A DNA stretch of 26,561 nucleotides, from positions 1-26,561 of IMG/VR virus record IMGVR_UViG_3300021961_000537; one strand, 5' to 3'. This DNA comes from a virus. The stretch's first letter is position 1; every line of letters starts with the position of its first letter. Shown here in pieces: positions 16,603 through 23,842 of the stretch. Made by a program: the position numbers and the translations under genes. Under the pieces are notes generated by a model. That model did no database searches. It saw nothing but the letters and a program-made list of their open reading frames with translations, and had not been told where the DNA came from.

Positions 16603-17786
16603 TAGTAGCCTTCTCCCCATTGCTCTCCAATTCTGTCGTTTGTGAGAGTTTCCAGTTCTGAGAAGGATAAACTCACATTGATTTCAGAAGGACCGCCTTT
16701 AGTGCCTTTAAAAGTTGTAAAGTCTGTGGCACCATACGTAACTGACATATCAGTAAGAGCACAAGTAGATATTTTACTTACGTAGGTGTTTCTTTCACCT
16801 TTGTATCTATATTCAATATTGAATTCAGAAGGATAAATCAAAAATAGTCTACTAGGATCTAGCTCAGGGTGCATATGATATTTGAACATCTGAATTATCT
16901 CCATAACACTTTGTAATTCAGCGTCACTTCTAGGGGCAAACTTATATTGGAATCCAAACTTTCTAAATCCCATATTTTTAAATAGTTGTTCTTTATATGG
17001 GTTGGCTACTTTTTTACTAGTGGCTTCGATCAACCCAGAGAGATCTCCTGATAACCCAAACTCTCTAGCAGGTTTAGCTGCATTTTGTATTACACCCCTA
17101 ACCAATAAAGCACCAAAGCCCTGACCCGAATCTAACATTCCTTGAAAATCTACATCTCCGTTTTCTTTTCTAGCAATCAGATCTCCGCCTGAAGCAAGTG
17201 CTCCACCGAGAGCCCCCATCTCAGCATTCTCCCATTCTGCACTATACGATGCGCTAGGTGGTGCAGATACATATAATTCTATAGCAGACAGCAATCTAAT
17301 AGTAGAGCTTGTGCTTGCCATTGTCAATGGAGCACCAGCAGCGGCCGCAACGAGACCTGTTTCCATTATTTTACCGCCAGGAGATCCTCCCTCAACAGTT
17401 GTTTTTAATGTAGCATATGCAGCTGTTCCCGCTGCAACCGCTCCTACTCCTGCTAAAGCACCATCAGCAGCTTCAGAATTTACTCTATTTTCGCTTGCGT
17501 ATTGTTCGGTCAATTTTTCCTGAGCGGCAAGCCATTCTGTAGAACCGGAATCAACCAGAGACTGGGCAGCGTTTCCTACTCTAGTATTATTTCTTACATT
17601 GATATAAAAAATAACACTGTGTACAAACTCAGTATTTTCCTGCAGGTTTGCTGGGTAGGATAAAGTCTTAGGAGACGATAGGTCTTTTGCTGGTAAACTT
17701 GCTTGTTTGTTTCTAGCAATATTTATAGCACTAGATCTAGTGGATTCTATGTTTGTTAAACTATATGGATTTTCTTCGCCGGCCAT
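16602..17786 (-). CDS. 48: gp48 baseplate tail-tube cap protein
   Basis: This is a 394-residue protein (T4 gp48 is 364). The C-terminal 130 residues hold the recognisable gp48/gp54-type core: 'FGFQYKFAPRSDAELQSVME' and 'IIQMFKYHMHPEL' parallel T4 'FTWDLTPRSTEDLMAIINIY', then 'LFLIYPSEFNIEY' and 'CALTDMSVTYGATDFTTFKG' and 'SEINVSLSFSELETL' resemble the tube-fold strands. The middle (about 108-190) is Ala/Gly-rich. In T4, gp48 caps the hub and gives the base on which gp54 and the tube polymerise. It opens the baseplate run and has its own late promoter 30 bases upstream, with an inverted repeat between promoter and ATG. Confidence 0.86.
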   Translation of the reverse strand: MAGEENPYSLTNIESTRSSAINIARNKQASLPAKDLSSPKTLSYPANLQENTEFVHSVIFYINVRNNTRVGNAAQSLVDSGSTEWLAAQEKLTEQYASENRVNSEAADGALAGVGAVAAGTAAYATLKTTVEGGSPGGKIMETGLVAAAAGAPLTMASTSSTIRLLSAIELYVSAPPSASYSAEWENAEMGALGGALASGGDLIARKENGDVDFQGMLDSGQGFGALLVRGVIQNAAKPAREFGLSGDLSGLIEATSKKVANPYKEQLFKNMGFRKFGFQYKFAPRSDAELQSVMEIIQMFKYHMHPELDPSRLFLIYPSEFNIEYRYKGERNTYVSKISTCALTDMSVTYGATDFTTFKGTKGGPSEINVSLSFSELETLTNDRIGEQWGEGY

Positions 17787-17818
17787 TAAGGTAAACCTTT
17801 GTTTGTTTGTTTACCTTA
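17787..17818. repeat. Perfect 10-bp inverted repeat before gp48
   Basis: TAAGGTAAAC (17787-17796) pairs perfectly with GTTTACCTTA (17809-17818) around a 12-base loop made of TTTG-type repeats. On the gp48 strand the loop-side AAAGG is the likely Shine-Dalgarno for the ATG at 17786. The outer arm touches the late promoter box, so a transcript starting at the expected position would contain only part of the stem; it may act in DNA, or in transcripts read through from upstream. Confidence 0.7.
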
Positions 17819-17824
17819 TTTATA
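17817..17824 (-). promoter_or_regulatory. Late promoter for the gp48 baseplate operon
   Basis: Exact TATAAATA on the minus strand in the 47-base gap between the zinc-ribbon gene and gp48, ending 30 bases before the gp48 ATG. The position in one of the few real gaps, at the head of the baseplate genes, makes this a convincing T4-type late promoter. Confidence 0.75.
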
Positions 17825-17833
17825 ACGATAAAA

Positions 17834-18025
17834 TTACTTTTCGGTTGATTCTTCAGTAACTTCTTTTGTTTCTATTTTGCCCCATTTACCAATTGGACAT
17901 GATGCCCATTTTAGTCTAACTTTTGCTGGCATAAAGCATCCACACTTTTTACAAATACTGAGAGTTTTGTTTAGATGTTCACAAGAATTACAGGTGGTCG
18001 CTCGTTCTCTCATTTCAGGACTCAT
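17834..18025 (-). CDS. Small zinc-ribbon-like protein
   Basis: This is a 63-residue protein with a Cys pattern 'CNSCEHLNKTLSICKKCGCF' plus a further Cys in 'WASCPIGKWG', giving two CxxC knuckles able to bind one zinc. Small proteins with this 'RATTCNSC…CKKCGCFMPAK' pattern are common in T4-like marine phages, function unknown. I chose ATG 18025, which has an AGGAG Shine-Dalgarno and overlaps the upstream gene's stop by 11 bases, over an earlier in-frame start at 18067 inside that gene. It is the last gene before the gp48 promoter. Confidence 0.75.
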   Translation of the reverse strand: MSPEMRERATTCNSCEHLNKTLSICKKCGCFMPAKVRLKWASCPIGKWGKIETKEVTEESTEK

Positions 18026-19037
18026 TTTTAGCTTTCTCCTTTTTCTTATCAATGATACCACGACCACATGAAAGAGGTCTATACAATTCTCTAAGCTCTA
18101 ATGCTTTATCGTAATATTGTTTTAAACGATCTTGATAGTCATCCATAAACTCAAAAACAATACCCGACCAAGGACAGGCTAGAATATTGGCGATTGCTTT
18201 TTTCGCCGCTTCTTTACCTTCACGTTTTTGTAAATAAGTAATGATTCTGTGAATGGGTTGATAGACTCCAGCACCTGCGCTATCCCATCTAGAAATATCA
18301 TACACTGTTTTACCTAAACAAGCTCCAGTGATAATCATTTCAGAAGCAGTCGTACTATAAACAGTTTCACAATTTTCTAGTAACTTAGCCCCAGACGCAT
18401 TTCTAGGAAGTACCTTATGCCACCCACATCTAGAGGAAACCATCCTAATAGCATCTGTATTGGTGAGAGGGTGTGGCTTAACAACAATGTCTTGTTCTAC
18501 TGATAACAACCTTTCTAATTCTGTGGTGTCTATTAAATCTAAAAGATTGTGTCCAGGCAAAAACACAATATGTTTTTTGTCTTGATGTTCTTCTGGCAAT
18601 TCTTCTAACACATATTTGTCACTAAATGATGCAACAAATTTATCAAAAAGCTCTTCACCTTTTTTACCAGAGTCTATTTTTGAAGCAAAATCTATTAAAC
18701 GACAATTGACTTCTCTGGACTGTGTAGTTACCCATATACCACCACCTGCAAATTCAGTGTAGGTGAATTCACAAAAATCCGTTGGTTGTAATGAGCTAAC
18801 ATCATAGGTGATTGGCCAAGGACATAGGTTTCTTACTACCTCCTCGTTTTCTACTGCCCAATCATTTCTTATTGATCTTGTGGCGTAAGGTCCAATTTTC
18901 ATCCTTTCATTGGACCTATCCGACATTCTATTTGATGCCCACCTAGGTTCTGCTTTGCCCCCTTCCTTGTCGGGCTCTTTTTTTAAATCTTTAGGTATTG
19001 GCTGTAATTGGTCATACGCGGTGTTGATAAATTTCAT
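18015..19037 (-). CDS. KPHP-motif protein resembling GT-B polysaccharide enzymes
   Basis: This is a 340-residue protein with no signal peptide or membrane segment. Residues 156-161 'HIVFLPGHN' begin a Rossmann-like half; 'DIVVKPHPLTN' (183-193) has the KPHP motif, and 'LLENCETVYSTTASEMIITG' (219-238) followed by 'CLGKTVYDIS' matches the 'ad.v.s..S.....a...gkpV' pattern. These features occur in the C-terminal lobe of capsule-polysaccharide (KpsC/KpsS-like) and CDP-glycerol glycerophosphotransferase-type enzymes. The N-terminal 90 residues are unlike them. A glycan-transferring role is therefore an inference from motifs only. I chose ATG 19037 (GGAT-type Shine-Dalgarno, 28 bases after the previous stop) over a start at 19166 that overlaps the preceding gene. 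It lies between fibre-type genes and gp48. Confidence 0.65.
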   Translation of the reverse strand: MKFINTAYDQLQPIPKDLKKEPDKEGGKAEPRWASNRMSDRSNERMKIGPYATRSIRNDWAVENEEVVRNLCPWPITYDVSSLQPTDFCEFTYTEFAGGGIWVTTQSREVNCRLIDFASKIDSGKKGEELFDKFVASFSDKYVLEELPEEHQDKKHIVFLPGHNLLDLIDTTELERLLSVEQDIVVKPHPLTNTDAIRMVSSRCGWHKVLPRNASGAKLLENCETVYSTTASEMIITGACLGKTVYDISRWDSAGAGVYQPIHRIITYLQKREGKEAAKKAIANILACPWSGIVFEFMDDYQDRLKQYYDKALELRELYRPLSCGRGIIDKKKEKAKNES

Positions 19038-19065
19038 GTTATATCCATTATAAAAAATATATGTA

Positions 19066-19569
19066 TTATATAGTAAAGAAAGTAAACTCGTCAATATCCC
19101 AAATATTTTGTGAAGTGAAGTCTCTCCAAGCCTGTGCTTTAGCATCAAGTTCTGCAAGATCAGCACTGGGAGTCAATCCCAATCTAATCTGACTTTGTAC
19201 CTGCATTATCTTTGCATCTAATTCTGCAAATGCGTCTTTTCTTCTTTTTCTTAAAGTCTTTAAACGATTTTCATTTCTAGCAGGACGATTGCCTATAGGA
19301 ACTTCTACTAACTCATATTCCCTCATAAATTTTTCAAAATTGGGCATATAAACTGCACTTGTAGGAGCAATGCTATGAGTTTCAGTATTTCTCAAGTTAA
19401 TAGTGCCTAGAGGAGGGGCTTCAACACAAACATAGTTTGTTCCTGCTAAATGAAAGTCCGTAATAACATCCGGCAATACAGTATTAGATAAACGATCTCT
19501 GAGAGTAACCTCAAAGATAGGAAATTCTAATACTTCATTAGTTTCCTGATTAATTCTAGCGTATAACAT
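19066..19569 (-). CDS. Putative tail-fibre-associated/assembly protein
   Basis: This is a 167-residue protein with a GGAGAC Shine-Dalgarno. The N-terminal half looks beta-rich ('MLYARINQETNEVLEFPIFE'); the C-terminal third is a charged helix 'RKRRKDAFAELDAKIMQVQS' followed by 'ADLAELDAKAQAWRDF'. A beta N-terminus plus a C-terminal helical arm ending in W-containing repeats is the general shape of tail-fibre assembly (XkdW/Gp38-type) proteins, but I see no diagnostic motif. Its place just after the Thr/Asn/Cys-rich fibre-like protein supports a chaperone or attachment role. This is inferred. Confidence 0.6.
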   Translation of the reverse strand: MLYARINQETNEVLEFPIFEVTLRDRLSNTVLPDVITDFHLAGTNYVCVEAPPLGTINLRNTETHSIAPTSAVYMPNFEKFMREYELVEVPIGNRPARNENRLKTLRKRRKDAFAELDAKIMQVQSQIRLGLTPSADLAELDAKAQAWRDFTSQNIWDIDEFTFFTI

Positions 19570-19582
19570 TATTGTGTCTCCA

Positions 19583-20968
19583 TTATTCGGTTATCCAGCT
19601 AGTCGTTCTGCTGGTAGTAGTGTTAGTTATTTGTGATGTATTCGTCAACCAAGTTGTGGTATCCGAAGTATTCCATTCAGTGCTTGTATTTCTAGACTGA
19701 GTATTTACAGTATTAAAGGTACTTGTAGTATTCCAATATGTAGTATAAGTTCCACCCCATGTTGTCGTAGTATTTCTACTAGCTGACCCAGTAATCGCAT
19801 AGGTATTATACGTAGTTATAATCCACTGTGTAGTTGTGTTGTAACAGCTAGTTACCGGTGTTGTTCCGCCGGCTACCGGAGTTCCGGGTACACTCCAATT
19901 AGTTGTCCACTCAGTAGTATAATTATATGAAATAAAACTTGTAACATATGTAGAAGTTTGATGGCAAGTATTCCGTGAACCGTAACTAGCAATATAATCC
20001 TGACAAGTGTTTCTGGATAGTGTGCAGGCATATGATGAAGTAGTGAACGTGGTATTATACGAGTATGTTGTATTATTTCCCTGACACAATTCTATACAAT
20101 CATAACACTCAGTTTCTGGTTTCGAGGTGTACCATGTAGTATTTGTCGTATTATAGGCATAAATTACACAACAACCGTTGGTAGAACATTTTGGATCAAC
20201 ACTGTTATAACCGTAGTCTGAACATTGTAATGCCCAGGTCTCAGCATCTACACAATAGACCCCGTAATAATAACCATATTCCTCACACGTAGTGTTTACT
20301 ACACTTTGAGTCACAGGACAGCTTATATATGTGTAACTAGGTGCACCACACGACTGCAAAGAACATCCAGGTGATGCACTATCTTCATCGTAAAGACCGC
20401 TACAGTTATAATATCTACATCCAGAAACAGGTTGGGTATAACTGTAAGGAGTAATTGTTGTGTTTGTACTAACAGAGCTAGATACTGTACTACAGGTTGT
20501 ATTATAGTTAGTGGCATAGCAAGTCTGGGCCCAATTAGTTACGGTTGTGTTGTAACAAGTATCAAAGTAAGTTCTACTTATACTATCAGGAACAGGACCG
20601 GAGCTGGTTGTTCGTGAGGTCGTTCTAGATGTATTGACAGATGGTGTAGTATAAGAGGTTACATTATTTACAACACATTCTACTGTATTTCTACTGTAAG
20701 CAGGATATGAAGTTGCAACTCCCCATGTGGTAATTGGCCAAGTAGTTGTAGTGTTTCTAGTAGCAGTACCGTCTGTTGTTCGACTAGTCTGAAATGTTGT
20801 AGACGTATTTGCATTTACCCCCCAAACTGTAGAGGTTAATCTATTTGTTAACCAAGAAGTTATCTGGGAAGTATTGGTGTTAAAATTTGTCGTGGTGTTG
20901 GTTGCAAAACTAGTATTTCTATTAGTTACTTGCCCACCTTGTAAAAATAATTTTCTAGTCCAACTCAT
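19583..20968 (-). CDS. Thr/Asn/Ser-rich, Cys-core fibre-like protein of unusual composition
   Basis: This 461-residue protein has an AAGGG Shine-Dalgarno 7 bases before the ATG. Roughly half of the residues are Thr, Asn or Ser. Short words recur: 'SRNTTTTW' near residues 69 and 394, 'SRNT' elsewhere, 'NTSQIT' near both ends, and 'TTSW' at the C-terminus. The two ends are nearly Cys-free, while residues about 96-375 hold 22 cysteines, many next to Tyr and Gly. Such composition suggests a repetitive beta structure, possibly a trimeric fibre or adhesin with a disulfide-rich or metal-binding core. I recognise no family. The start 'MSWTRKLFLQGG' and position between a coiled-coil fibre gene and a possible fibre-assembly gene point to a virion surface role. 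Confidence 0.75.
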   Translation of the reverse strand: MSWTRKLFLQGGQVTNRNTSFATNTTTNFNTNTSQITSWLTNRLTSTVWGVNANTSTTFQTSRTTDGTATRNTTTTWPITTWGVATSYPAYSRNTVECVVNNVTSYTTPSVNTSRTTSRTTSSGPVPDSISRTYFDTCYNTTVTNWAQTCYATNYNTTCSTVSSSVSTNTTITPYSYTQPVSGCRYYNCSGLYDEDSASPGCSLQSCGAPSYTYISCPVTQSVVNTTCEEYGYYYGVYCVDAETWALQCSDYGYNSVDPKCSTNGCCVIYAYNTTNTTWYTSKPETECYDCIELCQGNNTTYSYNTTFTTSSYACTLSRNTCQDYIASYGSRNTCHQTSTYVTSFISYNYTTEWTTNWSVPGTPVAGGTTPVTSCYNTTTQWIITTYNTYAITGSASRNTTTTWGGTYTTYWNTTSTFNTVNTQSRNTSTEWNTSDTTTWLTNTSQITNTTTSRTTSWITE

Positions 20969-20977
20969 TATATGCCC

Positions 20978-21649
20978 TTATGAATAACTACGCCAAGACT
21001 GAACACCCATCCAAGTTGAACCGTTATCTACTGAGTCTAAAATAATAAGAGTTTTGCCTGTACCGGTAATAATAGAACCACCTCTATTAAAGGTAGTGGT
21101 TGTCGGGAAAGTAATAGTACCTGCAGATGAGTTTTCTATTACAAGATATACTGTATTTACGGAACCACTTACAAGTCCTGAAACTGTAAAAGTAGTATTT
21201 CCTGTAAGCCTACAAGTAACTGTGTCACCACTATTTAAATCAATATTATTTGTACCTGTAATATTACCTAAAGCCTGTACTTTTCCTCTGATAATAGTAT
21301 CGACAAGATTTGCCCCCTGTAAATCAGCAGTAGTAGTAATGTCATCTGTAGCAGATATAATTTCTGCACTTAACGTACCGGTAGCATTTCCATCGGCAGC
21401 ATCTAACTTTCCGGATACATCTGTTTGTAAAGTGCCAATGTCTGTTTGTAAAGTGCCAATGTCACCTTCATTTGTAGTAACCCTACCTTCTAAGGTAGAA
21501 ATATCTCCCTCATTTGTAGTAACTCTACCTTCTAAGGTAGTAATATCCGTAGCAGCAGAGTCTACTCTGCTGTCTAGATCGGTAAAATTACCATCTAATT
21601 CTGTTATTGTTAAAGCTCTAGGTAAAGAACTTCTTAATGTGATCGCCAT
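20978..21649 (-). CDS. Coiled-coil tail-fibre-like protein
   Basis: This is a 223-residue protein. Residues about 25-85 are a coiled coil of exact repeats: a 14-residue unit ('DITTLEGRVTTNEG', then 'DISTLEGRVTTNEG') followed by a 7-residue unit ('DIGTLQT' twice). The C-terminal 130 residues are beta-rich with a 'LNSGDTVTCRLTGNTTFTVSG' region and a conserved end 'GSTWMGVQSW', typical of phage fibre tips. I chose ATG 21649; the reading frame extends 11 codons further to a TTG but the conserved start 'MAITLRSSLPRALTITELDG' begins here. It is the first gene of the leftward block, 42 bases after a late promoter. Confidence 0.82.
   Translation of the reverse strand: MAITLRSSLPRALTITELDGNFTDLDSRVDSAATDITTLEGRVTTNEGDISTLEGRVTTNEGDIGTLQTDIGTLQTDVSGKLDAADGNATGTLSAEIISATDDITTTADLQGANLVDTIIRGKVQALGNITGTNNIDLNSGDTVTCRLTGNTTFTVSGLVSGSVNTVYLVIENSSAGTITFPTTTTFNRGGSIITGTGKTLIILDSVDNGSTWMGVQSWRSYS
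21420..21461. repeat. 21-bp perfect tandem duplication in the fibre gene
   Basis: Two identical 21-base units (21420-21440 and 21441-21461) encode the two DIGTLQT heptads. Just beside them a 42-base imperfect repeat (about 21469-21552) encodes the 14-residue unit, again a multiple of seven codons. This is consistent with coiled-coil lengthening by in-frame slippage. Confidence 0.85.
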
Positions 21650-21667
21650 TTGTCTATTAATCCCGTT

Positions 21668-21679
21668 AATAAATAAATA
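21668..21679 (+). promoter_or_regulatory. Possible weak late promoter for the gp4 operon
   Basis: Two overlapping AATAAATA boxes (21668-21675 and 21672-21679), one mismatch from TATAAATA, lie about 25-30 bases before the gp4 ATG. This is the only late-like sequence I see for the rightward genes here. The gap also holds the exact box for the opposite strand. Confidence 0.3.
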
Positions 21680-21690
21680 CAAGTTTATTC

Positions 21691-21698
21691 TATTTATA
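21691..21698 (-). promoter_or_regulatory. Late promoter for the leftward fibre genes
   Basis: Exact TATAAATA on the minus strand, in the 55-base divergent gap between gp4 and the fibre gene, ending 41 bases before the fibre ATG. The location between divergent operons makes function likely. Confidence 0.72.
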
Positions 21699-21704
21699 AC
21701 ACCT

Positions 21705-22151
21705 ATGACATATACAAAAGAATTATATCAAGGAAGGTTCGTTCCCAATAATCCATCTAAGTATAAAGGGAATGTTACCAACATTATTTATCGCTCTGGG
21801 TATGAGTTAAAATTTATGAATTGGTGTGATAAAAATCCAGATGTACTAGAATGGGGGTCTGAAGAAGTTGTTATACCTTATCGTTCTCCTTTAGACAATA
21901 GAATACATAGGTATTTTGTAGATTTTTATGTGAAAGTTATAAGTAATAATAAGATTAAACGATATTTGGTTGAAGTCAAACCATATCGTTTCACACAAGA
22001 ACCAAAGAGACCGAAACGCAAAACTAAAAGGTTTATAAATGAAGTTATGCAATGGGGTGTAAATTTAGCAAAATGGGAAGCCGCAAAATCTTTTTGTGAT
22101 GCAAGAGAATGGGAATTTAAATTGATAACCGAAAAAGAATTAGGTATATGA
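21705..22151 (+). CDS. 4: gp4 head completion protein
   Basis: This is a 148-residue protein (T4 gp4 about 150). The family signature is plain: 'YQGRFVPNNPSKYKGNVTNI' then 'IYRSGYELKFMNWCDKNPDV', 'LEWGSEEVVIPY', 'RYFVDFYVK', and the basic 'KPKRPKRKTKRFINEV' helix, ending 'WEFKLITEKELG'. In T4 it acts on filled heads before tail joining and looks nuclease-like, with a PD-(D/E)XK-type core. I chose ATG 21705 because homology starts there; the same frame is open much further upstream only as antisense of the fibre gene. The stop overlaps the next start (ATGA), and there is no clear Shine-Dalgarno before gp4 itself. Confidence 0.93.
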   Translation: MTYTKELYQGRFVPNNPSKYKGNVTNIIYRSGYELKFMNWCDKNPDVLEWGSEEVVIPYRSPLDNRIHRYFVDFYVKVISNNKIKRYLVEVKPYRFTQEPKRPKRKTKRFINEVMQWGVNLAKWEAAKSFCDAREWEFKLITEKELGI

Positions 22152-23116
22152 ATCTTGAAAGAGCTGTAATTGAAGTAGCCGGCGGGTGTAATTACTCCTG
22201 CGCTATGTGTCCTCATTCAGATCCCGGCCGTGGAAAAGACTGGACTCGTATCATGCCATTAGATATGTTTGAGAATATACTTGACCAAATAACTCCCAAG
22301 TACGGAACACCGATTATCAATCTTGAGGGTAGCGGTGAGCCTACTATGAACAAACGACTGCCTGAGTATGTAGAGGCAGTGACAAGACGTGGTCTCAAAT
22401 CCTATATGTACTCCAATGGAAGTTTTCTACGTGGCGACTTTATGAAAGATGTTGTAGATGCTGGATTGGGATTTATGCGTTTTAGTTTCATTGGGTATGA
22501 TAGAAGAACCTACAAAGAATGGATGAGCATGGATAACTTTGACTTAGTAATGGATAATGCTATTAAGTTAAAACAATACATTGCAGAATCAGGTAGCGAG
22601 TGTGAAGTAAGTTCCTATCATCTCATTCTTAACAAAAATCAAATTGATTTTGAAGTTGAGGAATACAGGCGCAATGTCATTAATAAAATAGGAACCATTG
22701 GCTACATATGGAAAATGCACAATTGGAGCGGCAATTATAAACCTTCGTATGGTAGAGAAGCTCCTGTAAAACGTAGCTGCGGCAGGCCTTTCGCTCCTGA
22801 AATAACCATACGGGCGGGTGGTAATAACGGGCAAACAGGCGCAGTAACTCCTTGTTGTCAAACATTAGGACCCCCTAATGAAGCCAAAAGTGTATTAGGA
22901 CACTTTTCAGAACAAACACTAGAAGAAATATATTTCGGTGAAAAGTATGAGGAGCTTCGTAAATTACACAAAGAAGGTCGGTTTGATGAAATAGACTATT
23001 GTAAGAACTGTGACTTCTTATATGAAAACCCGGAAGTTCTTGTGTGGAGCAATGCAGCAAATGCATCTATAGACCACATGATAGGCACTAAATTTTCTTT
23101 AAAGGACTATAAATGA
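22148..23116 (+). CDS. Radical SAM enzyme with SPASM-type C-terminus
   Basis: This is a 322-residue protein. Residues 14-21 'CNYSCAMC' are the CxxxCxxC motif that holds the radical-SAM [4Fe-4S] cluster. 'GSGEPTM' (about 60-67) corresponds to the GGE-type SAM-binding strand. The C-terminal part has Cys at about 211 ('SCGRPF'), 236/237 ('VTPCCQT'), 285 and 288 ('CKNC') with the 'LGHFSEQTLEEIY' spacer, a SPASM-like arrangement for auxiliary clusters. SPASM enzymes commonly modify peptides or proteins, but others act on small molecules, so the substrate is unknown. It begins with an ATGA overlap on gp4 and ends with an ATGA overlap on the next gene, so it is expressed with late structural genes. 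Confidence 0.9.
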   Translation: MNLERAVIEVAGGCNYSCAMCPHSDPGRGKDWTRIMPLDMFENILDQITPKYGTPIINLEGSGEPTMNKRLPEYVEAVTRRGLKSYMYSNGSFLRGDFMKDVVDAGLGFMRFSFIGYDRRTYKEWMSMDNFDLVMDNAIKLKQYIAESGSECEVSSYHLILNKNQIDFEVEEYRRNVINKIGTIGYIWKMHNWSGNYKPSYGREAPVKRSCGRPFAPEITIRAGGNNGQTGAVTPCCQTLGPPNEAKSVLGHFSEQTLEEIYFGEKYEELRKLHKEGRFDEIDYCKNCDFLYENPEVLVWSNAANASIDHMIGTKFSLKDYK

Positions 23117-23838
23117 GTTGGGTGGAAATCGAACACACTGATATTATATCGGGAGTCACTTCAGCATCCGATCAGAACTACTTGTTATTTGATATAGCAG
23201 TTAAAGACTTCAAAGAAATTTTCAAAGTTGATTTCAAAAAAAACTTTAAAAAATGGCATACAAGATACACAGGTGATACTAAAAAACTAACCACTAAAAA
23301 AAAGATATATTACGAGTATCCTCCAGAGTATATAGTATTAAATGATAAAGATCTATTAAGAGCTCACATATATGACTGGAGTAAGTATCATTATTTTGCC
23401 CACGCCGGACTTAAAACATATAGAGTACCTCTTAATATTTTGACGTATTCGAGCGGTTTTCATAGCATACACCCAGGAAATGCTAGATTGAATTGTATGT
23501 CTTGGTGGAAAGATGACTATAGAATAAAAGTAACAATAACTGACAATGCTACTACAGATCTAACTTCCAAACTGAAAGAAAAGTCTAAATATTGCTATAA
23601 CTTTCACAATAAAAATGATTGGCCTAAAATTATAGATGAGTTAGATTTAAACAATTGGAAAAATACTTTTGTAAAATACTCTACAATGGGATATGAAATT
23701 GGCGAACATCATAGCAAATTAGATGAATTTTATCAGCCTTACAATATAGAGTACACTGAAAACTTGGTAATTGTGAATGACAAAGTTATATTATACACCA
23801 ATGAATTAGGTGAACCGTGTCTAAACCATTATAAATAA
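23113..23838 (+). CDS. Unrecognised 241-residue protein coupled to the radical SAM gene
   Basis: This gene starts inside the radical SAM stop (ATGA) with AAAGGA as Shine-Dalgarno. It has no signal peptide, membrane segment or repeat. Features seen are a Lys-rich N-terminal third ('KDFKEIFKVDFKKNFKKWHT'), a central 'SSGFHSIHPGNARLNCMSWW' stretch (about 113-132) with a HPGxxR pattern, and an aromatic C-terminus ending 'GEPCLNHYK'. I recognise no family and assign no reaction. The tight coupling suggests it works with the radical SAM protein, as partner, substrate or independent enzyme. The stop codon lies inside a late promoter box for the next gene. Confidence 0.8.
   Translation: MSWVEIEHTDIISGVTSASDQNYLLFDIAVKDFKEIFKVDFKKNFKKWHTRYTGDTKKLTTKKKIYYEYPPEYIVLNDKDLLRAHIYDWSKYHYFAHAGLKTYRVPLNILTYSSGFHSIHPGNARLNCMSWWKDDYRIKVTITDNATTDLTSKLKEKSKYCYNFHNKNDWPKIIDELDLNNWKNTFVKYSTMGYEIGEHHSKLDEFYQPYNIEYTENLVIVNDKVILYTNELGEPCLNHYK
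23830..23837 (+). promoter_or_regulatory. Late promoter box overlapping the upstream stop, 5 nt before ATG
   Basis: Exact TATAAATA on the plus strand. It sits inside a perfect 7-bp inverted repeat (CCATTAT-AA-ATAATGG, 23826-23841), contains part of the previous gene's TAA stop, and is followed after exactly 5 bases by the ATG of the 190-residue gene. No Shine-Dalgarno is present. Confidence 0.6.
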
Positions 23839-23842
23839 TGGT

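Noticed and set aside
17720-17727. TATAAATA box on the minus strand inside gp48
   Set aside because: It encodes Ala-Ile-Asn-Ile codons shortly after the gp48 start; no downstream gene start nearby, so chance match is likely.
21486-21540. CTACCTT-CT-AAGGTAG hairpins, two copies
   Set aside because: They encode the repeated LEGRV coiled-coil residues and lie within the fibre gene with no U-tract, so not terminators.
21054-21704. Long plus-strand open frame upstream of gp4, in the same frame
   Set aside because: It is antisense to the coiled-coil fibre gene, and gp4 homology begins only at the ATG at 21705; the upstream stretch has no family resemblance.
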